A DNA stretch of 52,762 nt. It comes from an uncultured Oscillospiraceae bacterium. Lineage in GTDB: Bacteria; Bacillota_A; Clostridia; Oscillospirales; Oscillospiraceae. The notes beneath the pieces were generated by a model, which was given only the letters and a program-made list of their open reading frames with translations, ran no database searches and was not told where the DNA came from. The position numbers and the translations under genes were made by a program. Where the stretch lies: the NCBI GenBank assembly GCA_910579155.1, contig CAJTTS010000017.1:1-52762 (forward strand). Direction: 5' to 3'. Of the stretch, positions 10,836-18,747 are shown piece after piece (within the stretch, counting starts at the first letter, position 1; every line of letters begins with the position of its first letter).

Positions 10836-10866
10836 CGCGGGACTCCGAAAGGGGCCCGCGTTTTTT
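10836..10866 (+). terminator. Terminator of rnpB
   Basis: CGCGGG pairs with CCCGCG around an inner CTCC/GGGG stem and GAAA loop (one bulged A), followed by six T. Confidence 0.9.
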
Positions 10867-10894
10867 CATACAAAAATTTTCGTATGCCTGTAAG

Positions 10895-10917
10895 ATACAC
10901 GAGCCGTTTCCGTGTAT
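10895..10917. promoter_or_regulatory. Inverted repeat upstream of the ECF sigma gene
   Basis: ATACACG (10895-10901) and CGTGTAT (10911-10917) form a 7-bp dyad with a 9-base spacer, 33 bases before the sigma factor ATG. It has no T-run and is not terminator-like, so an operator or an mRNA hairpin is possible. Function is inferred only from position. Confidence 0.35.
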
Positions 10918-10950
10918 ACCGGTAGGACGCGTCGCGAGAGGGGGATAACC

Positions 10951-11511
10951 ATGGAGGACAGCGAAATCGTCGCCCTGTACTGGGCGCGGAGCCCCGAGGC
11001 CATTGAAGTGACCGCCGGGAAATACGGCGGCTACTGTAAAACCGTCGCGCAAAATATCGTGGGCAGCGCCGAGGACGCGGAGGAGTGCGTCAACGATGCC
11101 TACCTGCGGGCGTGGAACTCCATCCCGCCTCAACGTCCCGCCAACCTGGCCGCTTATTTGGGGAAGCTGGTTCGACACTTGTCGTTTGACCGTTGGTGCT
11201 CCTCCCGGGCGGACAAGCGGGGCGGCGGACAAATGGAGCTGGTGCTGGACGAGCTGGCGGACTGCGTGCCCGGCGGCGGAAGCGTGGAGGGTGAACTGGA
11301 CCGGCGGGAGCTGCTCCGATCCGTTGAGGCCTTTCTGGACGGCCTTTCCCGGGAAAAGCGGCAGATTTTCCTGTGCCGTTACTGGTTTGCCCTCCCCGTC
11401 TCGGAAATAGCCAAGCGCTTTGGCCGGACAGAGGGCAGTGTGTCCGTGATTTTGAATCGAACCCGGAATAAGCTGAAGCGTTATTTGGTAGAAAGGGGAT
11501 ATAATCTGTGA
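10951..11511 (+). CDS. ECF-type RNA polymerase sigma factor
   Basis: A 186-residue sigma-70 family ECF factor. The region-2 segment (about 25-90: DAEECVNDAYLRAWN, then LVRHLSFDRW) and region 4 (about 120-180: FLDGLSREKRQIFLCRYW and SEIAKRFGRTEGSVSVIL, a helix-turn-helix) are both clear. The ATG at 10951 has GAGAGGGG about 8 bases upstream; a GTG at 10912 has none. Its stop overlaps the GTG start of the next gene (GTGA), the usual arrangement for sigma and anti-sigma pairs. The regulon and the inducing signal are unknown. Confidence 0.9.
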   Translation: MEDSEIVALYWARSPEAIEVTAGKYGGYCKTVAQNIVGSAEDAEECVNDAYLRAWNSIPPQRPANLAAYLGKLVRHLSFDRWCSSRADKRGGGQMELVLDELADCVPGGGSVEGELDRRELLRSVEAFLDGLSREKRQIFLCRYWFALPVSEIAKRFGRTEGSVSVILNRTRNKLKRYLVERGYNL

Positions 11512-12377
11512 CCGCAGAAGTTTTTTTCCAGGTGCTGGGGGACATTTCCCCGGAAAAGGTGAGTGAGGCCATGGAGGCCAAGCCCCTCTCCCCTGTCTGG
11601 CACAGGTGGGGCGCGCTGGCGGCCTGTCTGGCGCTGGTCGTTGCCCTGGCCTCCTCGGGCATCGTCATGCTGAAAGGCGGCATTTCCCAAGACGACGTAC
11701 TCCGGCCGATCAGCATTTACGAGTTCAATGGGGCCATGTATGAGGTGCTGGACATGGACGAGGCAGCGGCAACACTGGAGCGCTTCCAGCTCCCCCGCCG
11801 GATCACGGCGGATATGGTGGGCGCGCCCATCGGCACGGCGGTGCGGGACGGGGAGCGTCCCATTGAGTTCTACCAATATGCTCCCTATTCCAGCGTTTGC
11901 ACCACCGGACCATTGGGTGAGCAGCGGCCCCAGCAGGCGGTATACGTGACAGATGCCGACGACGGCTACGCGTTCGCCCTGTTCTGCAATTATATACTCT
12001 TTGACTCCGACTCCCACGAGGAGGTAGACGAGCTGTTCGCTGTCTATGGCATCGACGAGGCGGAGGATATCGCCTCCATCACCGTCAGGCACGGCATCGC
12101 TTTGAGTACCATCTCCGACCCGGAGACCATCCGACGCTTCTATGACGCCCTTTGCGGCGGGTCCGCCATGGGCAACGACAGCTTCCAGCAGAAGATCATG
12201 CACGGGCTGGACGAGCTGGGGCAGCAGGAGATTTACCGGGAATTGGCCGACAGCGCGGTATCCTTTTCTCTCACCACTCGGGACGGGCTTGTCACCGGTA
12301 GATTGACCTGGCGTCCCACCGTCGGATATATCGAGTGGGCGCTCAATTTCTACCAACTAAACGGAATCAATGGTTGA
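11508..12377 (+). CDS. Putative membrane-bound anti-sigma factor
   Basis: A 289-residue protein with a short cytosolic N-terminus (about 33 residues), one membrane segment (about 35-55) and a large extracytoplasmic domain. I do not recognise the outer domain; it is acidic and has no clear enzyme motif. Topology and a 4-base overlap with the ECF sigma gene make it the likely cognate anti-sigma factor or signal sensor. The N-terminal region is short for a classic zinc anti-sigma domain and lacks an HxxxCxxC motif. The start is GTG. A hairpin terminator follows at 12383. Confidence 0.7.
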   Translation: MTAEVFFQVLGDISPEKVSEAMEAKPLSPVWHRWGALAACLALVVALASSGIVMLKGGISQDDVLRPISIYEFNGAMYEVLDMDEAAATLERFQLPRRITADMVGAPIGTAVRDGERPIEFYQYAPYSSVCTTGPLGEQRPQQAVYVTDADDGYAFALFCNYILFDSDSHEEVDELFAVYGIDEAEDIASITVRHGIALSTISDPETIRRFYDALCGGSAMGNDSFQQKIMHGLDELGQQEIYRELADSAVSFSLTTRDGLVTGRLTWRPTVGYIEWALNFYQLNGING

Positions 12378-12382
12378 ATCCC

Positions 12383-12423
12383 CACCGCGGCCTGTTCCAG
12401 ACGGGCCGCGGTGCTGCGTTTTT
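12383..12423 (+). terminator. Terminator of the sigma/anti-sigma operon
   Basis: CACCGCGGCC (12383-12392) pairs with GGCCGCGGTG (12404-12413). A T-run starts 6 bases later, so termination is plausible but not ideal. Confidence 0.65.
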
Positions 12424-12469
12424 CACAATTTCAGCTTCTCTTTTCCCCGGAATCTTTTTAAATCAGCCG

Positions 12470-12498
12470 TTGCGCTTCCCCAAAAGATACTATATAAT
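12470..12498 (+). promoter_or_regulatory. Promoter of the pyr operon
   Basis: TTGCGC, 17-base spacer, TATAAT. The leader to pyrC is only about 30 bases, so there is no room for a PyrR-type attenuator. Confidence 0.7.
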
Positions 12499-12536
12499 AA
12501 AAAAGTCTCAAAATTTGACGGTTTGGAGGGATGAGT

Positions 12537-13811
12537 TTGGCTCTGCTCATCAAAGGCGGCCGGGTGATCGACCCGGTCCATGATGTGGATGGGAGATTGG
12601 ATATTCGCATTGAAAACGGAACGTTCCAACAGCTCGGTGAAAATCTATCCTCAGACGGCGCGCAGACTATGGATGCGTCCGGTTTGGTTGTCGCCCCCGG
12701 CCTAGTCGACATGCATGTCCACCTGCGTGAGCCGGGCTTTGAGGCCAAGGAGACAATTGCCACCGGCTGCGCCGCTGCGGCCCGGGGCGGGGTCACCACC
12801 CTGGTGGCCATGCCCAACACCCGGCCCGCCACAGACTGTCCGGAAATCGTGGAACTAGTCCGGGAAAAAGCCGCCCTCACCGGAGTAAATGTTCTGCCCG
12901 CCGGAGCGGTGACCGCCGGGCAGAAGGGGGAATCTCTCACCGATTTTGCCGCCCTGAAAGCGGCGGGCGCCCCCGCCCTCACGGACGACGGGGTCCCCAT
13001 CCAGAATCTGGCCCTGCTTCGTCAGGCCATGCTCCGAGCAAAAGAGCTGGACCTTCCCTTGCTGGACCATTGCGAGGACAAGGACATGGTCCGGAACTAC
13101 GCCGTAAACGAGGGTGAAATTTCCCGCAAGCTGGGTATCCCCGGCCGCCCCGCCATCGCGGAGGAGCTGCAAATCATGCGGGACGTAATGCTGGCCGGGG
13201 AAACCGGGGCCCACGTCCACATCTGCCACATCTCCACCAAAAAAGGGGTGGACATCGTCCGTCAGGCCAAGGCACAGGGTGTGCGTATCACCTGCGAAAC
13301 CTGCCCCCAGTATTTCATCCTCACTGAGAATGAAGTGCTCCGTCAGGGCGCTATGGCCCGGGTCAACCCGCCCCTGCGCACCCAAGCCGACGTGGAGGCC
13401 ATCCGGGCCGGACTCATCGACGGCACCATCGACGCCATCGTCACCGACCATGCCCCCCACACCGCAGCGGAAAAGGCGAAGCCCCTCCCCGAGGCCCCCA
13501 GCGGCATGGTCGGGCTGGAGACCTCCCTTGCCCTGGCCCTCACCGGGCTTTATCACAATGGACTGCTGTCCCTGAGCCGGGTGCTGGCACTGATGTCCGC
13601 CTCCCCCGCCGCCCTGCTGGGGCTGGACAAGGGGATGCTGAGCGTGGGCCAAGACGCCGATCTTGTGATCTTCCATCCAGATGCGGAGTGGACCATCGAC
13701 AAAAATCAATTCGCATCCAAGGGCCGCAACACCCCTTTTCACGGTCGGACGGTGCGTGGAAAGGTCAAATACACCATTTCCCGGGGAAAAATCATCTATC
13801 AGGAGGACTGA
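12537..13811 (+). CDS. pyrC: Dihydroorotase
   Basis: PyrC cyclises carbamoyl-aspartate to dihydroorotate, step 3 of de novo pyrimidine synthesis. Zinc ligands are visible in DMHVHLREPGF (about residue 60), DHCEDKDM and HICHIST, and the catalytic Asp in VTDHAPHT. Length (424) fits the class I bacterial enzyme. An ATG at 12531 directly abuts the GGAGGG ribosome site, leaving no spacing, so the TTG at 12537 (6-base spacing, product starting MALLIKGGRVIDP) is the better start; the two differ by two residues. It is the first gene of the pyr operon. Confidence 0.94.
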   Translation: MALLIKGGRVIDPVHDVDGRLDIRIENGTFQQLGENLSSDGAQTMDASGLVVAPGLVDMHVHLREPGFEAKETIATGCAAAARGGVTTLVAMPNTRPATDCPEIVELVREKAALTGVNVLPAGAVTAGQKGESLTDFAALKAAGAPALTDDGVPIQNLALLRQAMLRAKELDLPLLDHCEDKDMVRNYAVNEGEISRKLGIPGRPAIAEELQIMRDVMLAGETGAHVHICHISTKKGVDIVRQAKAQGVRITCETCPQYFILTENEVLRQGAMARVNPPLRTQADVEAIRAGLIDGTIDAIVTDHAPHTAAEKAKPLPEAPSGMVGLETSLALALTGLYHNGLLSLSRVLALMSASPAALLGLDKGMLSVGQDADLVIFHPDAEWTIDKNQFASKGRNTPFHGRTVRGKVKYTISRGKIIYQED

Positions 13812-13814
13812 CAC

Positions 13815-14738
13815 ATGTCGTTTGACATATTACAGAGCAAAATAAAAGCCCAAAAGAACCCCACTGTGGCCGGGCTGGACGCCCGGGTGGAGTATGTTCC
13901 CCCGTTTATCCTGAAAAAGCACACCGACCGTCTGGGTGAAACCCTGGAGGCCGCCGCCGAGGCGGTGCTGGAATTTGACAAGGGCCTCATTGACGCGTTG
14001 GCCGACGTGGTGCCCGCCGTCAAGCCCCAGTCCGCCTATTTTGAGATGCTGGGCTGGCGGGGCATGAAGGCCCTGGAGGAGATCATCGCTTACGCAAAAA
14101 GCAAAGACCTGTTTGTCATCGCCGACATCAAGCGGGGCGACATCGGCACCACAGCCTCCGCCTACAGCGAAGCGTGGCTGGGGACCACTCAGGTGGGCGA
14201 AACCACCTGCCCCGTGTTTGATGCCGACTGCGTCACCCTCAACGGCTATATGGGCTCCGACGCCATCAAGCCCTTCCTAAAAGACTGCACTCAGCGGGAC
14301 AAATGCGCCTTTGTGCTGGCTAAGACCTCCAACCCCTCTTCTGTGGAACTCCAGGACATCGTGGCCGGGGACCGGCTAGTGTACACCGTCATGGGCGATT
14401 TGATCCAGCGCTGGGGGCAGGGCACCCAGGGAAAATGCGGGTTTCAAGCCTTGGGCGCGGTGGTGGGCGCTACCCACCCCTCTGTGCTCAAGGAACTGCG
14501 CCGCCGCCTGGACCGGGTATTCTTCCTGGTTCCCGGCTATGGAGCCCAGGGCGGCACCGCCGCCGATGTGCGTTATGCCTTTGACGAGCTGGGCCGGGGG
14601 GCCATTGTCAACGCCTCCCGCTCCATCATGTGCGCCTGGCAAAAGACTGGAAAAAACGGCGAAGATTACCAGGAGGCCGCCCGGGCCGCCGCAGAAAAGA
14701 TGCGGGACGAGATCCGACAGTATGTGACCATCCTGTAA
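13815..14738 (+). CDS. pyrF: Orotidine 5'-phosphate decarboxylase (type 2)
   Basis: PyrF converts OMP to UMP, the last step of the pathway. At 307 residues it belongs to the longer type 2 group. The catalytic Asp/Lys network sits in FVIADIKRGDIGTTASAY. VPGYGAQGG lies in the phosphate-binding region. GGAGG precedes the ATG, which begins 3 bases after the pyrC stop. Confidence 0.95.
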   Translation: MSFDILQSKIKAQKNPTVAGLDARVEYVPPFILKKHTDRLGETLEAAAEAVLEFDKGLIDALADVVPAVKPQSAYFEMLGWRGMKALEEIIAYAKSKDLFVIADIKRGDIGTTASAYSEAWLGTTQVGETTCPVFDADCVTLNGYMGSDAIKPFLKDCTQRDKCAFVLAKTSNPSSVELQDIVAGDRLVYTVMGDLIQRWGQGTQGKCGFQALGAVVGATHPSVLKELRRRLDRVFFLVPGYGAQGGTAADVRYAFDELGRGAIVNASRSIMCAWQKTGKNGEDYQEAARAAAEKMRDEIRQYVTIL

Positions 14739-14745
14739 GGGTATT

Positions 14746-14770
14746 CTTTTTCTTTTCTTGAAAGAAAAAG
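14746..14770. other. AT-rich inverted repeat between pyrF and pyrK
   Basis: CTTTTTCTTTT...GAAAGAAAAAG folds into a roughly 10-bp A/T-rich stem with one bulge, shortly after the pyrF stop. It lacks a clean T-tail, so it looks more like a weak attenuator or processing site than a terminator. Confidence 0.35.
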
Positions 14771-14810
14771 TAGCAAAAAGAAAAGAGCTTTAGACTTTTG
14801 GAGGAATATG

Positions 14811-15623
14811 ATGCCGATTCAGCAAATTTGTACTGTGGTTGAGATGACCCGGTTGGACGCCTCCACCTGGTGGATGGTTCTGGAAGTCGGAAAGATGGTG
14901 GAGCAGCATGCTCTGCGGGGCGGACAGTTTTTGCATATCAAATGCGGCGACAATCAGTTGCTCCGTCGTCCCATCTCCGTGGCCATCACCCAATGGGACG
15001 ACCCGGAGGATCTTGCCACCCTGATCTTCGAGGTCCGGGGAGAGGGCACCCGCTGGCTGTCCCAGCGCAGAACCGGGGACAAGCTGGACGTGCTGGGTCC
15101 TTTGGGCAACAGCTTTAATGTGCCCGGGATAGAGGAGGATTTTGCCGAAATTAAAGAGCGCCATTACCTGCTGGTTGGGGGAGGCATCGGCGTTCCGCCT
15201 CTCATTATGTACGGCTGGTCGATGCCCTGGCCCCACACGGCAGTGCTGGGCTTCCGCACCAAGGACAAGGCGTTCCCCGCTGTGGTCGGACGGTTTCAGG
15301 AGGCCTGCGAGGAAACATACCTCTGCACTGACGACGGCACCCTGGGCCGCCGCGGCTTTGTGGATGCTCAGGTGCGGGAAATTCTTACAAAGGATAAAAC
15401 CTTTACAGATATTCTGGCCTGCGGCCCCAAGCCCATGCTGAAAAGCGTGGCAAAGGTGGCGACGGAGTTCGGCGTCTCCTGCCAGGTGTCCATGGAGGAG
15501 CGCATGGGCTGCGGCGTGGGGGCCTGCCTGGTATGCGCCACACCCATGAAGGACGGGACCATGAAGCACGTTTGCAAGGACGGCCCGGTGTTTGACGCAG
15601 AGGAGGTGGACTGGGATGCCTGA
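14811..15623 (+). CDS. pyrK: Dihydroorotate dehydrogenase B, electron-transfer subunit
   Basis: PyrK carries FAD and a 2Fe-2S cluster and passes electrons from dihydroorotate, via PyrD, to NAD+. Seen: RRPISVAI (flavin binding), GGGIGVPPL (NAD site), and four cluster cysteines in GCGVGACLVCATPMKDG followed by HVCKDGP. Two adjacent ATGs occur (14808 and 14811); the second has the better 6-base spacing from GGAGG. The 3' end overlaps the pyrD start by 8 bases. Confidence 0.94.
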   Translation: MPIQQICTVVEMTRLDASTWWMVLEVGKMVEQHALRGGQFLHIKCGDNQLLRRPISVAITQWDDPEDLATLIFEVRGEGTRWLSQRRTGDKLDVLGPLGNSFNVPGIEEDFAEIKERHYLLVGGGIGVPPLIMYGWSMPWPHTAVLGFRTKDKAFPAVVGRFQEACEETYLCTDDGTLGRRGFVDAQVREILTKDKTFTDILACGPKPMLKSVAKVATEFGVSCQVSMEERMGCGVGACLVCATPMKDGTMKHVCKDGPVFDAEEVDWDA

Positions 15624-16641
15624 GCGGCAAAAGCTTCATTGTGAGGAGTCTGAAATCATTGTAGGATGTGCCGGGAACGGCCAAAAATTACCGCAAGTTT
15701 TCGCGCCCCCTGAGATACCGGATATCTCCCGTATCGATATGAGTGTAGACCTAGCCGGCGTCACCCTCAAAAATCCCGTAGTAGTGGCCTCCGGCACCTT
15801 CGGTTTCGGACGGGAGTACAGCCGATTTTTTGACCTGTCCGAGCTGGGCGGCATCTGTTGTAAGGGTTTAACCCTTCACAGGCGGGAGGGTAACCCTCCC
15901 CCCCGCATCGCCGAAACTCCTATGGGCATTCTCAATTCCGTTGGTCTGCAAAATCCCGGCGTGGACGCGTTCATTGCGCACGAATTGCCTTTTCTACGCC
16001 AACATGACGTAAAGGTCATCGCCAACATCTCGGGAAATTCTCCAGAGGAGTATGGCATCATGTGCGAAAAGCTGTCTGCCGCCGGGGCGGACATGATTGA
16101 AGTCAACATCTCCTGTCCGAACGTAAAGGCGGGAGGATTGGCTTATGGTACCCGTCCTGATTTGGCGGCGGAGGTCACTAAATTGGCCAAAAGCCACGCT
16201 ACGGTCCCAGTGATGGTAAAGCTATCTCCCAACGTCACCGACATCACCGAAATCGCCAAAGCTGTGGCGGACGCCGGTGCTGACGCGCTGTCCCTTATCA
16301 ACACCCTGCGGGGAATGCGCATCGACGTGTACACTCGCCGACCCATTTTGAAAATGAATACCGGCGGACTGTCCGGCCCCGCCGTCCTCCCTGTTGCTGT
16401 GCGCATGGTATGGGAGGTAGCCTCTGCGGTCAAGCTGCCTATCCTTGGCATGGGCGGCGTGTCCACCGGCGGAGACGCCGCCCAGCTTATGCTGGCGGGG
16501 GCGTCCGCTGTGGCGGTGGGCACCGCTCTGTTCGCTGACCCATACGCCCCATTAAAAGTCCGGGACGGGCTGTCTGAAATCGCCACAACGCAGGGGATGA
16601 ATACCGTCCGCGAGCTGACCAGCAGTGTAAAACCCTGGTAG
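15616..16641 (+). CDS. pyrD: Dihydroorotate dehydrogenase B, catalytic subunit, with N-terminal extension
   Basis: The FMN subunit that oxidises dihydroorotate to orotate. The barrel starts at SVDLAGVTLKNPVVVASGTFG; the catalytic Cys is in VNISCPNVKAGG; the FMN phosphate site is LGMGGVSTGGDA with AVAVGTALFADP. AGGAGG at 15601-15606 stands 9 bases before the ATG at 15616, inside the pyrK end. That start adds about 41 residues, including two Cys, before the normal family N-terminus. A plain start at 15739 would give a family-typical protein but has no ribosome site. I favour 15616. Confidence 0.92.
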   Translation: MPERQKLHCEESEIIVGCAGNGQKLPQVFAPPEIPDISRIDMSVDLAGVTLKNPVVVASGTFGFGREYSRFFDLSELGGICCKGLTLHRREGNPPPRIAETPMGILNSVGLQNPGVDAFIAHELPFLRQHDVKVIANISGNSPEEYGIMCEKLSAAGADMIEVNISCPNVKAGGLAYGTRPDLAAEVTKLAKSHATVPVMVKLSPNVTDITEIAKAVADAGADALSLINTLRGMRIDVYTRRPILKMNTGGLSGPAVLPVAVRMVWEVASAVKLPILGMGGVSTGGDAAQLMLAGASAVAVGTALFADPYAPLKVRDGLSEIATTQGMNTVRELTSSVKPW

Positions 16642-16662
16642 CGCAGAAAGAAGGAGCATCAT

Positions 16663-17811
16663 ATGACCACCATATATCTCATCCGTCACGGCCAAGCGGA
16701 GGGCAATCTATACCGCCGTTGCCATAGCTGGTACAACGGCCTGCTCACCCTCAAGGGCCGGGAGCAGGTCAAGGCCTTGGAAAAGCGGTTTGACGGCGTC
16801 CACTTTGACGCGGTTTATTCCAGCGATCTCTATCGGGCTATGGCCACCGCCGGAGCAATCTATCGTCCCAGAGGCCTCACCTTGCGGATTGACCCCAATC
16901 TACGGGAGATTGGCGCGGGGGTTTGGGAGGATGTGATGTGGGGGCAGATTCTCCACGACCACCGGGACAGTCTGACCTCCTTCCTCCACTGCGACCCCGC
17001 CTGGAGCGTAGAAGGCAGCGAGACCTTTCCCCAGGTCCGCCGACGTGTCCAAGCAGCAGTGGAGCGCATCGCTGCCACCCATCCGGACCAGACGGTGGCA
17101 GTGGTATCCCACGGCTGTGCCATCCGGGCAGGGCTATCCGTGTGGCTGGGTCTCGATGTAAGTGAGATGGGAACGCTGCCGTTGGCAAATAATACCGGCG
17201 TAGCCAAATTGGAGGCGGAAAACGGCCAAATCAAGGTAGCCTATTACAATGATGACAGCCACTTGGCAACTACCGTCGCACTTCCTAAGGCCAGCACCGC
17301 CTACGGCATCTCGGGGATGGAGCGCAATGCGATTCGCTTCCGTCCCTTACTTCTGCCCCAGGAGAACCAGCAATACTTAGCGGCCCGCCGGGATGGCTGG
17401 CAGGCCAGCCACGGCACCATGGATGGATTCGACGGGGACAAGTTTTTGGCGGTAGCCCAGGAAAATAGCGTACAGGATCAAAACTGCGTTCTGCTGGCCC
17501 TACTTGGCGACACCCCCATGGGCATGCTCCAGATGGACTGGCGGCACGAGGCAGATCAGCAGGTTGGCCGGGTGCCCTTTCTCTATATAGCACCGGAATT
17601 TCGCTCCAAGGGCTTGGGCGTCCAATTGCTGGGGCAGGCGGTATGTACCTACCGCAATATGGGACGTCAAGTCTTACGGCTGCGCTGCGCTCCAGAGAAT
17701 GAATGGGCGAAAAAGTTCTATCAATCTCATGGATTTTACAAGGTTGGCGAGGAGTCTGGCGGCATAGGTCATCTGGACACTATGGAGAAGTACATTGGAC
17801 TGGAGCTCTAA
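16663..17811 (+). CDS. Histidine phosphatase-GNAT acetyltransferase fusion
   Basis: The 382-residue protein has two domains. The N-terminal half (about 1-200) is a phosphoglycerate-mutase-like histidine phosphatase: LIRHGQAEGN with catalytic His9, YSSDLYRAMATA, Glu in LREIGAGVW, and the second His in VVSHGCAIRAG. The C-terminal part (about 225-382) is a GNAT N-acetyltransferase with the acetyl-CoA loop YIAPEFRSKGLGVQLLG and a terminal NEWAKKFYQSHGFYKVGEE. It starts 21 bases after pyrD, so it is probably the last gene of the pyr operon. The substrates of both halves are unknown; a link to nucleotide or sugar-phosphate handling is inference from context. Confidence 0.85.
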   Translation: MTTIYLIRHGQAEGNLYRRCHSWYNGLLTLKGREQVKALEKRFDGVHFDAVYSSDLYRAMATAGAIYRPRGLTLRIDPNLREIGAGVWEDVMWGQILHDHRDSLTSFLHCDPAWSVEGSETFPQVRRRVQAAVERIAATHPDQTVAVVSHGCAIRAGLSVWLGLDVSEMGTLPLANNTGVAKLEAENGQIKVAYYNDDSHLATTVALPKASTAYGISGMERNAIRFRPLLLPQENQQYLAARRDGWQASHGTMDGFDGDKFLAVAQENSVQDQNCVLLALLGDTPMGMLQMDWRHEADQQVGRVPFLYIAPEFRSKGLGVQLLGQAVCTYRNMGRQVLRLRCAPENEWAKKFYQSHGFYKVGEESGGIGHLDTMEKYIGLEL

Positions 17812-17878
17812 AAAAATGCGCTGCTTTGCGGTCTTGTGGACGCGTCATTTCAAGGGCAGGCTTCACATCAAGCTCCAA

Positions 17879-17917
17879 CAAAAAACCACAGGGCGGCCGG
17901 GTATCCCCAGCCGCCCT
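17879..17917 (-). terminator. Terminator of the lipoprotein gene
   Basis: CAGGGCGGC (17888-17896) pairs with GCCGCCCTG (17909-17917). On the minus strand it is followed by GG then six T, just after the lipoprotein stop. On the plus strand the tail is poor. Confidence 0.75.
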
Positions 17918-17924
17918 GCTTCGT

Positions 17925-18377
17925 TTAGCGCATAGCGTTGCCAACATCGTTGGCGGCGTTGCCGATGGCATTGCCCGCATCCCGGACCACGTTACCGGCG
18001 CCCCGGGCCAGATCCCCCGCCGCGCGTCCAATGTCATTCGCTGCTCGGCTTGTTCCGGTGGCGCTATTTCCAGAGCTATCGCCAGCGCCTCCTGCGCTGC
18101 CGTCAGGGTGACCGTCGTTGTCCAAATCGTTGGTACCTCCCGCACCGCCGCCCTGCATTGCATCGTTGTCGCCGATGCCGGCGCTGTTGTCCACACCGGC
18201 ACTGTTCCGGATGTCGTTGTCCACACCGGCACTGTTCTGAACACCATTGCCCGATGTTACGCCATTCGTGGGTGTTTCGGGCGCAGCGCTGTCGTTGACC
18301 CGGTTGGCGGAGCAGCCCGTCAGAGCCAGAGCCATCACAAGAGCCGCGGAAAGAGCGTAATACTTCAGCTTCATCAT
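17925..18377 (-). CDS. Low-complexity lipoprotein
   Basis: About 150 residues: a lipoprotein signal with lipobox ALTGC (Cys near residue 22), then a hydrophilic Gly/Asn/Ala/Asp-rich mature part with no recognised fold. NSAGVDN occurs twice ten residues apart, encoded by a 22-base direct repeat (18186-18207 and 18216-18237, period 30). The C-terminus is built from repeats of the type GNAIGNAANDVGNAM, possibly an amphipathic helix. It has its own terminator. Function unknown; a surface or spore-associated role would be guesswork. Confidence 0.7.
   Translation of the reverse strand: MMKLKYYALSAALVMALALTGCSANRVNDSAAPETPTNGVTSGNGVQNSAGVDNDIRNSAGVDNSAGIGDNDAMQGGGAGGTNDLDNDGHPDGSAGGAGDSSGNSATGTSRAANDIGRAAGDLARGAGNVVRDAGNAIGNAANDVGNAMR
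18186..18237. repeat. Two-copy 22-base direct repeat inside the lipoprotein gene
   Basis: Identical 22-base blocks with a 30-base period (ten codons) encode the repeated NSAGVDN segment, consistent with slippage or duplication expansion. Confidence 0.8.
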
Positions 18378-18502
18378 ACATGCCTCCTACTTTTTCTTCA
18401 TGTTCCCCGTGACTCAGTATGTGCCGGGCAAACGAATTCAAAAGCAGGTATTTTTTGTTTTTTAACGGTCGAACAATTGTGTATGTGGCATATAAATTGA
18501 AA

Positions 18503-18541
18503 AGAAAAAGAACTGAAACCCGTGGTTTCAGTTCTTTTTCT
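18503..18541 (-). terminator. Terminator of tRNA-Arg
   Basis: A perfect 18-bp stem with a 3-base loop: 18503-18520 pairs with 18524-18541. On the minus strand it begins right at the CCA end of the tRNA and its 3' arm ends in TTTTTCTTTTC. Confidence 0.85.
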
Positions 18542-18617
18542 GGTACGGCTGGAGGGATTCGAACCCCCGACCTTTTGGTTCGTAGCCAAACACTCTATCC
18601 AGCTGAGCTACAGCCGC
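18541..18617 (-). tRNA. tRNA-Arg(ACG)
   Basis: A 77-base tRNA with encoded CCA. The acceptor arm begins GCGGCTG, the D arm is GCTC...GAGT, the anticodon stem TTTGG/CCAAA encloses loop CTACGAA (anticodon ACG), and the T arm holds TTCGAAT. The anticodon A is normally edited to inosine to read CGN codons. The gene stands alone, with its own promoter and terminator. Confidence 0.97.
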
Positions 18618-18639
18618 ATGCTTACGTTACAGCTTATTT

Positions 18640-18668
18640 ATAATACCACACTATTCCAAGAAATGCAA
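18640..18668 (-). promoter_or_regulatory. Promoter of tRNA-Arg
   Basis: Minus strand TTGCAT (18668-18663), 17-base spacer, TATTAT (18645-18640), about 22 bases before the mature tRNA. Confidence 0.7.
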
Positions 18669-18699
18669 GTGTTTTTTTACTTTTTCTAAAAAATTTTTC

Positions 18700-18742
18700 A
18701 CACGAATCCGCCGTCAAACGTAGAGACGTCTGACGGCGGATT
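18700..18742 (-). terminator. Terminator of the rex-SLH operon
   Basis: AATCCGCCGTCA (18705-18716) pairs perfectly with TGACGGCGGATT (18731-18742) right after the SLH gene stop. The downstream minus-strand sequence is T/A-rich, with a six-T run about 12 bases on. Confidence 0.7.
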
Positions 18743-18747
18743 ATACT

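Noticed and set aside
12400..12540. A PyrR attenuator or other pyrimidine-responsive leader before pyrC.
   Set aside because: The promoter lies at 12470-12498, leaving about 30 leader bases, too few for an attenuator.
18186..18237. Two identical 22-base blocks, considered as a CRISPR fragment.
   Set aside because: They lie in frame inside a lipoprotein gene with an 8-base gap and encode a repeated peptide. No spacers and no cas genes are present.
18541..18617. tRNA-Arg as an attachment site for a mobile element.
   Set aside because: There is no integrase nearby and no repeated tRNA 3' end was noticed on either side.
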